DNA from: Arthrobacter zhaoxinii
GTDB lineage: Bacteria; Actinomycetota; Actinomycetes; Actinomycetales; Micrococcaceae
NCBI RefSeq assembly: GCF_024385505.1
Contig: NZ_JANFLT010000002.1
Coordinates: 558,001-622,000 of the forward strand
DNA length: 64,000 nucleotides
Direction: 5' to 3'
Shown: piece by piece, positions 59,375 to 64,000 of the stretch
How the letters are laid out: each line of letters begins with the position of its first letter
Numbering within the stretch: position 1 is the first letter of the stretch
Notes under the pieces: generated by a model
The model's input: only the letters and a program-made list of their open reading frames with translations
Databases searched by the model: none
Told to the model about the DNA's origin: nothing
Made by a program: the position numbers and the translations under genes

Positions 59375-59380
59375 TAGGCT
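59375..59380 (+). promoter_or_regulatory. -10 box of a leaderless promoter (MmcQ/YjbR gene)
   Basis: TAGGCT ends 6 nt before the ATG at 59387; no Shine-Dalgarno. Confidence 0.5.
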
Positions 59381-59386
59381 TTCCCC

Positions 59387-59773
59387 ATGGATGCGGGTGA
59401 GCTTAAGCGATTGTGCCTGTCCCTGCCCGGAGCGTTTGAAGATTTCCCCTTTGGACCGGAGTCCTCGGTCTTCAAGGTGCGGGCCGCCGGCGGCAAAGCG
59501 AAAATGTTCGCGCTGGCGGCGCTTGAAGGCGAGCCCCTGATGACCAGCCTGAAGTGCGAACCGGAGCTGGCGCTCCAGCTGCGCGCCGCGCATCCGGAGA
59601 TCACCGGCGCCTGGCACATGAACAAAACGCACTGGAACCAGGTGGAAGTTGCCTCCGGCCTGCCGCACGGCATGATCCGGGACCTGGTGGAGGACTCCTA
59701 TGACCTAGTGGTGGCCTCGCTGCCGCGCAAGGACCGGGAATCACTCGAGTGGAAGGGCCTGGCGGGCGGATGA
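59387..59773 (+). CDS. MmcQ/YjbR family protein
   Basis: A 128-residue CyaY-like-fold protein of the MmcQ/YjbR group: LSLPGAFEDFPFGPESSVFKV, KAKMFALAALEGEPLMTSLKCEPELA and GAWHMNKTHWNQVEV, ending VEDSYDLVVASLPRK. Often called DNA-binding on the basis of a structure, but function is unproven. It overlaps the DUF1990 gene by 4 bp (ATGA), so both are cotranslated from a probable leaderless message. Confidence 0.92.
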   Translation: MDAGELKRLCLSLPGAFEDFPFGPESSVFKVRAAGGKAKMFALAALEGEPLMTSLKCEPELALQLRAAHPEITGAWHMNKTHWNQVEVASGLPHGMIRDLVEDSYDLVVASLPRKDRESLEWKGLAGG

Positions 59774-60345
59774 GGGGGCGCGCTGACTTTACCTATGCGG
59801 AGCAGGGGAAGACCGAGCGGCCCTATCCGGCGCCGATGACAGACCGTTGGCCGGACGGCTACCGGCTGGTGCTGCGCAAGGAAGAACTCAAGGTGGACGA
59901 TACCCGGGCCGGGTTCCTCCGCCTGACCAACGGGCTGCTGAACTGGGACCTGCACCGCCGGGCGGGGCTGTCCGTGGCCCCCGGCACTCCGCGCGCCGCC
60001 CCCGGTGCCGACATGGCGTCCGGCGTCGGGTTTTGGCGGGTGCGCTACTACGCGCCGTGCCGGGTCATCTGGGTCTCGGACGCAGTGCTGGACGACGACG
60101 GCGCTGCGGTCCGCGGGCAGCGCAGCGGTTTTGGCTACGGCACCCTCCCCGGACACCCGGAGCGCGGCGAAGAAGGCTTTTATGCCGAACTGGACGAGGA
60201 CGGCCGGCTCTACTTCCGGATCGCCGCGTACAGCCGCCCGGCCAACCGGGTGGTCGCTGCTGTGAACCCGGTCAACGTGCGCGTCCAGCAGTTCTACACC
60301 AACCGGTACTTCGCGGCAGCCTACCGGCTGGCCTCCGGAAGCTGA
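59770..60345 (+). CDS. DUF1990 family protein
   Basis: A 191-residue protein of the DUF1990 family, function unknown: FTYAEQGKTERPYP, YRLVLRKEELKVDDTRAGFLRLTNGLLNWDLHRRAGLSV, then FWRVRYYAPCRVIWV and GFGYGTLPGHPERGEEGFYAELDEDGRLYFRIAAYSRPAN. The fold is beta-rich with no membrane helix. The start ATG overlaps the previous stop. Its last 25 bp overlap the 3' end of a convergent GNAT gene. Confidence 0.88.
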   Translation: MRGRADFTYAEQGKTERPYPAPMTDRWPDGYRLVLRKEELKVDDTRAGFLRLTNGLLNWDLHRRAGLSVAPGTPRAAPGADMASGVGFWRVRYYAPCRVIWVSDAVLDDDGAAVRGQRSGFGYGTLPGHPERGEEGFYAELDEDGRLYFRIAAYSRPANRVVAAVNPVNVRVQQFYTNRYFAAAYRLASGS

Positions 60346-60857
60346 TCCCGCCGCAGGCTGAACCGCAGCACGATTGTGCTTTCCTCCACCGGCAGGAATC
60401 CTGCAGTGAGCAGCACGGACTGGGACGCCTCGTTGGCGGGTTCGGTGTACGCCGTGACCTCGTCCACCCCGGGCTGGTCCAGGATGAAGCGTGTCAGGGC
60501 AATGAGCGCCTCGGTGGCGTAGCCCTGCCCCCGGCGGGACGGGACAACGTTATAGGTGACCTCCACGGCGTTCTCCAGCGGGACCCCGTCAAAACCAATG
60601 GTCCCCACCACCAGGGAGGTGGAGCTCTCACGGATCAGCCGCATGCCGAAGGCGGCCGCCGCCGGGGTCAGGAGGCCCGCTTCAAAAGCCCGCCGGGCGG
60701 CGTCGTGATCCGCCGGCTGGGGGAAATCCTCGCTCCAGTCCGGTCCCCGCGTCTTGATGATGAGGGCGTCCACCTCGGCGACCGTCATCAGCTCCAGGGA
60801 CAGGCGCTGGGTGGGGATGCCTGCGTCCGCTGCCAGGCTCTCGGGGATTATGCTCAC
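60321..60857 (-). CDS. GNAT family N-acetyltransferase
   Basis: A 178-residue acetyltransferase of the RimJ/RimL-like group: PTQRLSLELMTVAEVDALI, VVGTIGFDGVPLENAVEVTYNVVPSRRGQGYATEALIALTRFIL (motif A with RRGQGYA), and VTAYTEPANEASQSVLLTAGF. The substrate is unknown. GTG start. It ends inside the DUF1990 gene on the other strand. Confidence 0.92.
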   Translation of the reverse strand: MSIIPESLAADAGIPTQRLSLELMTVAEVDALIIKTRGPDWSEDFPQPADHDAARRAFEAGLLTPAAAAFGMRLIRESSTSLVVGTIGFDGVPLENAVEVTYNVVPSRRGQGYATEALIALTRFILDQPGVDEVTAYTEPANEASQSVLLTAGFLPVEESTIVLRFSLRRDQLPEASR

Positions 60858-60952
60858 GAGCTAATTTTGCACGTACTTTCGGGTTTCGCTTCATTCCGCG
60901 CTCCGGACGCGCAGGCACTACCGGTTCCCGTCGTCTTCGCCGGCGAAAAGCC

Positions 60953-60985
60953 GCACGGACCCGGCAGGCGATGCCGGGCCCGTGC
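60953..60985 (-). terminator. terminator after purL
   Basis: GCACGGACCCGGCA and TGCCGGGCCCGTGC pair with a single mismatch around a 5-nt loop, 13 nt past the purL stop. No long T-run follows. Confidence 0.6.
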
Positions 60986-60997
60986 AGACAGGTATTG

Positions 60998-63301
60998 CTA
61001 GCCGAAGTGCTTCGGCAGGGTCCCTTCGTGGGCCGCCTTCAGCTCATCCAGCGGCAGGACGAAGTTGCTCTGGAAGTCCAGGGCGCCGATCTCGGTGTCC
61101 ACCACGCCGATCCGGGCATGGGCGAAACCGCGCGCCGAGCACATGTCCTTGAACCGGACTTCCTCGCTGCGGGCGACCGCGACGACGGCGCGGGCCTGGG
61201 ACTCGGAGAACAGCAGGGTGAACAGGTCCACACCGTCGCGTTCACACACCTCGCCGAGGCCGATCCGCGCACCGACCCCGAAGCGCAGGGCCATCTCGGA
61301 CAGTGCGGCGGCGAGGCCGCCCTCGGAGAGGTCGTGCGCGGCGTCGATCATGCCGTCGCGGGAGGCATTGACCAGCAGTTCGCCGAGCAGCTTCTCGGCC
61401 TGCAGGTCCACCTTCGGCGGCTGCCCGCCCAGGTGTCCGCGCAGGTTCGCATATTCTGAGCCGTCCAGCTCGTCCTGCGTGGTGCCCATCAGGTAAATGG
61501 CCTGCCCGTCCTGCCGCCAGCCCGACGGCGTGCGGCGGGCGACGTCGTCGAACACGCCCAGCACACCCACCACGGGGGTGGGATGGATGGCGACGCCGCC
61601 GGTCTGGTTGTAGAGCGAGACGTTGCCGCCGGTGACGGGCACACCGAGTTCGCGGCAGCCGTCGGCCAGCCCGCGGACGGACTCGGCGAACTGCCACATG
61701 ACCTCGGGGTCCTCGGGGGAGCCGAAGTTCAGGCAGTCGGTGACTGCCAGCGGCTTCGCTCCGGCGGTGGAGACGTTGCGGTAGGACTCGGCCAGGGCCA
61801 GTTTCGCGCCCTCGTACGGGTTGAGGTAGGAGTACCGGCCGTTGGCATCGGTGGAGATGGCCACGCCCAGTCCGGTGGTTTCATCCACCCGGACCACACC
61901 GGCGTCGTCCGGCATGGCCAGGGCGGTGTTGCCCTGTACATAGCGGTCGAACTGGTTGGTGACCCAGGACTTGTCGCACATGTTCGGCGAGGCCATCAGT
62001 TCCAGGATGGCGTCCTTGACCGCGGCGCTGCCGAAGGGCCGTTCCGCGCTGAAGGAGTCGGCGGAGATGCTGTCCTGCGCGGCCGGGCGGGTCATGGGGC
62101 GCTGGTACACCGGGCCCTCGTGGGCCACGGTGCGCGGATCCACGTCCACAATGGTTTCGCCGGCCCAGTCGATGATCAGCCGGCCGGTGCCGGTGACCTC
62201 GCCGAGCCAGGAGTACTCCACGTTCCACTTGTCCATGATCGCCTCGAACGCTTCCACGTTCTCCGGCGTGACCACTGCCATCATGCGTTCCTGGGACTCG
62301 GACATCAGGATCTCGCCGGGGGTCAGGGTGGGATCGCGCAGCAGCACATTGGTCAGTTCCACGTGCATGCCGCCGTCGCCGTTGGAGGCGAGTTCCGACG
62401 TCGCGCAGGAAATGCCGGCGGCGCCCAGGTCCTGGATGCCCTCCACCACGGAGGACTTGAACAGTTCCAGGCAGCACTCAATGAGCACCTTCTCCGCGAA
62501 CGGATCACCCACCTGGACAGCAGGGCGCTTGGACGGTTTGCTGTCGTCGAAGGATTCGGAGGCCAGCACGGAGGCGCCGCCGATGCCGTCGCCGCCGGTG
62601 CGGGCGCCGAACAGCACCACCTTGTTGCCGGCTCCGGAGGCGTTGGCCAGCCGGATGTCCTCGTGGCGCATTACGCCCACGGCCAGCGCGTTGACCAGCG
62701 GGTTGCCCTGATACACGGAGTCGAAGACCAGTTCCCCGCCGATGTTCGGCAGTCCGAGGGAGTTGCCGTAGCCGCCGATGCCGGAGACGATGCCGTGCAC
62801 CAGCCGGGCGGTGTCCGGGTGGTCGATGGCGCCGAAGCGCAGCGGGTCCATCACTGCCACCGGTCGGGCGCCCATGGAGATGATGTCACGGACAATGCCG
62901 CCGACTCCCGTAGCGGCGCCCTGGTAGGGCTCCACGAAGGAGGGGTGGTTGTGGGATTCGACCTTGAAGGTCACGGCCCAGCCCTCGCCGATATCCACGA
63001 CGCCGGCGTTCTCACCGATGCCCACCAGCAGGTGTTCCTTCATTTTGTCGGTGACCTTGTCACCGAACTGCTTCAGATGCACCTTGGAGGACTTGTAGGA
63101 GCAGTGTTCGGACCACATGACCGAGTACATCGCCAGCTCGGCCGCGGTGGGGCGGCGGCCCAGGATCTCCACGACGCGTTGGAATTCGTCTTCCTTCAGC
63201 CCGAGCTCGGCCCAGGGCAGCTCAGTGTCCGGGGTGGCGGCGGCATGCTCCACAGTGTCGATGCGGAACTTCTTCTGTGCAGCGTCAGTGGAAACGGTCA
63301 T
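60998..63301 (-). CDS. purL: phosphoribosylformylglycinamidine synthase subunit PurL
   Basis: Makes FGAM from FGAR, ATP and the ammonia delivered by PurQ, a step of purine synthesis. The 767-residue protein is the small PurL type: [67 protein letters not shown]-like [16 protein letters not shown], and the two AIRS repeats with [18 protein letters not shown]. The ATG overlaps the purQ TGA by 4 bp. PurS is not within the window. Confidence 0.97.
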   Translation of the reverse strand: MTVSTDAAQKKFRIDTVEHAAATPDTELPWAELGLKEDEFQRVVEILGRRPTAAELAMYSVMWSEHCSYKSSKVHLKQFGDKVTDKMKEHLLVGIGENAGVVDIGEGWAVTFKVESHNHPSFVEPYQGAATGVGGIVRDIISMGARPVAVMDPLRFGAIDHPDTARLVHGIVSGIGGYGNSLGLPNIGGELVFDSVYQGNPLVNALAVGVMRHEDIRLANASGAGNKVVLFGARTGGDGIGGASVLASESFDDSKPSKRPAVQVGDPFAEKVLIECCLELFKSSVVEGIQDLGAAGISCATSELASNGDGGMHVELTNVLLRDPTLTPGEILMSESQERMMAVVTPENVEAFEAIMDKWNVEYSWLGEVTGTGRLIIDWAGETIVDVDPRTVAHEGPVYQRPMTRPAAQDSISADSFSAERPFGSAAVKDAILELMASPNMCDKSWVTNQFDRYVQGNTALAMPDDAGVVRVDETTGLGVAISTDANGRYSYLNPYEGAKLALAESYRNVSTAGAKPLAVTDCLNFGSPEDPEVMWQFAESVRGLADGCRELGVPVTGGNVSLYNQTGGVAIHPTPVVGVLGVFDDVARRTPSGWRQDGQAIYLMGTTQDELDGSEYANLRGHLGGQPPKVDLQAEKLLGELLVNASRDGMIDAAHDLSEGGLAAALSEMALRFGVGARIGLGEVCERDGVDLFTLLFSESQARAVVAVARSEEVRFKDMCSARGFAHARIGVVDTEIGALDFQSNFVLPLDELKAAHEGTLPKHFG

Positions 63302-64000
63302 GACTTGCCTCCGGCAACGAGCGAGTTGAGGACTGAGCTGAAGATGCGGAGCCCGTCGGTGCCGTATCCCAGCCCGACCTCCCCGTAGGCGGAGGAATCC
63401 GGACCGAAGCCGGGTTCGACGGCGTGTTCGGGGTGGGGCATCAGCCCGACGACGTTTCCGGCGGCATTGGAAATGCCGGCGATGCCACGGCGGGATCCGT
63501 TGGGGTTTGCGCCGTCGTACCGGAAGACCACCCGGCCTTCGCCTTCGAGCTCGTCGAGCGTTTTTTCATCCGCGACGTACTGGCCGTCCTGGTTTTTCAG
63601 CGGAACAACCATGCCGGCTCCGGCCTCGTAGGCGTTGGTCCAGGCCGTGGTGTTGTTTTCCACGCGCAGCAGCTGGTCCGCGCAGGAGAATTTCAGGTGG
63701 TTGTTCTTGATCATGGATCCGGGCAGAAGGTGCGCCTCGGTGAGGATCTGGAAGCCGTTGCAGATGCCCAGCACGGGCATGCCGCCGGCTGCGGCGTCCA
63801 CTACCTTTTCCATGAGCGGGGCGAAGCGGGCAATGGCGCCGGCGCGCAGGTAGTCCCCGTAGGAGAACCCGCCGGGAATGATCACGGCGTCCACGGACTG
63901 CAGGTTCGCTTCGGCATGCCAGAGCCCGACGGCGGTGCCGCCGGCGATGGTTACGGCACGGGCGGCGTCGCGGTCATCGAGGGTGCCGGGGAAGGTGATG
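63298..64000 (-). CDS. purQ: phosphoribosylformylglycinamidine synthase subunit PurQ, 5' end missing
   Basis: The glutamine amidotransferase partner of PurL. About 233 codons are visible and the start lies beyond the right edge. [16 protein letters not shown] is the usual N-terminal region. The oxyanion-region [21 protein letters not shown] and the catalytic Cys in [14 protein letters not shown] are present, with the His and Glu near the end in [10 protein letters not shown]. The end overlaps purL by 4 bp. Confidence 0.96.
   Translation of the reverse strand, partial: ITFPGTLDDRDAARAVTIAGGTAVGLWHAEANLQSVDAVIIPGGFSYGDYLRAGAIARFAPLMEKVVDAAAGGMPVLGICNGFQILTEAHLLPGSMIKNNHLKFSCADQLLRVENNTTAWTNAYEAGAGMVVPLKNQDGQYVADEKTLDELEGEGRVVFRYDGANPNGSRRGIAGISNAAGNVVGLMPHPEHAVEPGFGPDSSAYGEVGLGYGTDGLRIFSSVLNSLVAGGKS

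Noticed and set aside
61583-63388. Long plus-strand frame opposite purL
   Set aside because: Antisense shadow of purL; low-complexity composition and no ribosome site.

Overview
The window is chromosomal DNA from a high-GC actinobacterium, most likely an Arthrobacter-like member of the Micrococcaceae. This rests on the base composition, on frequent GTG starts, on many genes with a TANNNT -10 box exactly 6 nt before the start codon (leaderless transcripts), and on actinobacterial families such as DUF3151 beside fbaA, DUF6286 beside Asp23, class F sortase and DUF1206. I see no insertion sequence, prophage, CRISPR array or rRNA. Coding density is very high, and both edges cut a gene (fruA at the left, purQ at the right).

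Left part (1-16 kb): the 5' end of a fructose PTS gene with its 1-phosphofructokinase, an esterase-like hydrolase, two small stress or hypothetical proteins, a DUF445 protein, a GH15 glycosidase run with a DoxX-like protein and a phosphoesterase, an aromatic-acid-type MFS carrier, a zinc alcohol dehydrogenase, and the pta-ackA acetate pathway divergent from an APC amino-acid permease. Middle-left (16-31 kb): a run of transferases (thiamine-binding protein, O-methyltransferase, GNAT, spermidine-synthase-like), a large HPII-type catalase, a purine permease, a CopC-like protein, a double universal stress protein, a CDF metal exporter, a Glu-Asp-Phe tRNA cluster, and a tightly coupled five-gene Asp23/AmaP-like envelope-stress operon.

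Centre (31-49 kb): nadE, then a self-contained PTS island. It has a DeoR regulator, EIIA, EIIBC, a PfkB sugar-phosphate kinase, a class II aldolase, and its own EI and HPr, organised around a divergent promoter that carries a perfect inverted repeat. Housekeeping genes follow (pyrE, a TrmH-type methyltransferase, fbaA, purA with a structured leader), together with an excalibur-protein/class F sortase pair.

Right part (49-64 kb): a MarR regulator divergent from a hydrolase that lacks its nucleophile serine, a nitrilase-family amidase, a sigma factor with a membrane partner, and a sulfonate-type ABC transporter (ssuB-ssuA-ssuC order). The transporter's leader folds as a SAM-I-superfamily riboswitch without an obvious P4, ending on the Shine-Dalgarno. 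Small metabolic proteins and purL-purQ complete the window.

I did not find a clearly new multi-gene system. The strongest non-routine signals are the SAM-type leader, the purA leader, the PTS-island operator candidate, two alpha/beta hydrolases with altered nucleophile elbows, and the excalibur/sortase F pair with an unusual sorting motif.
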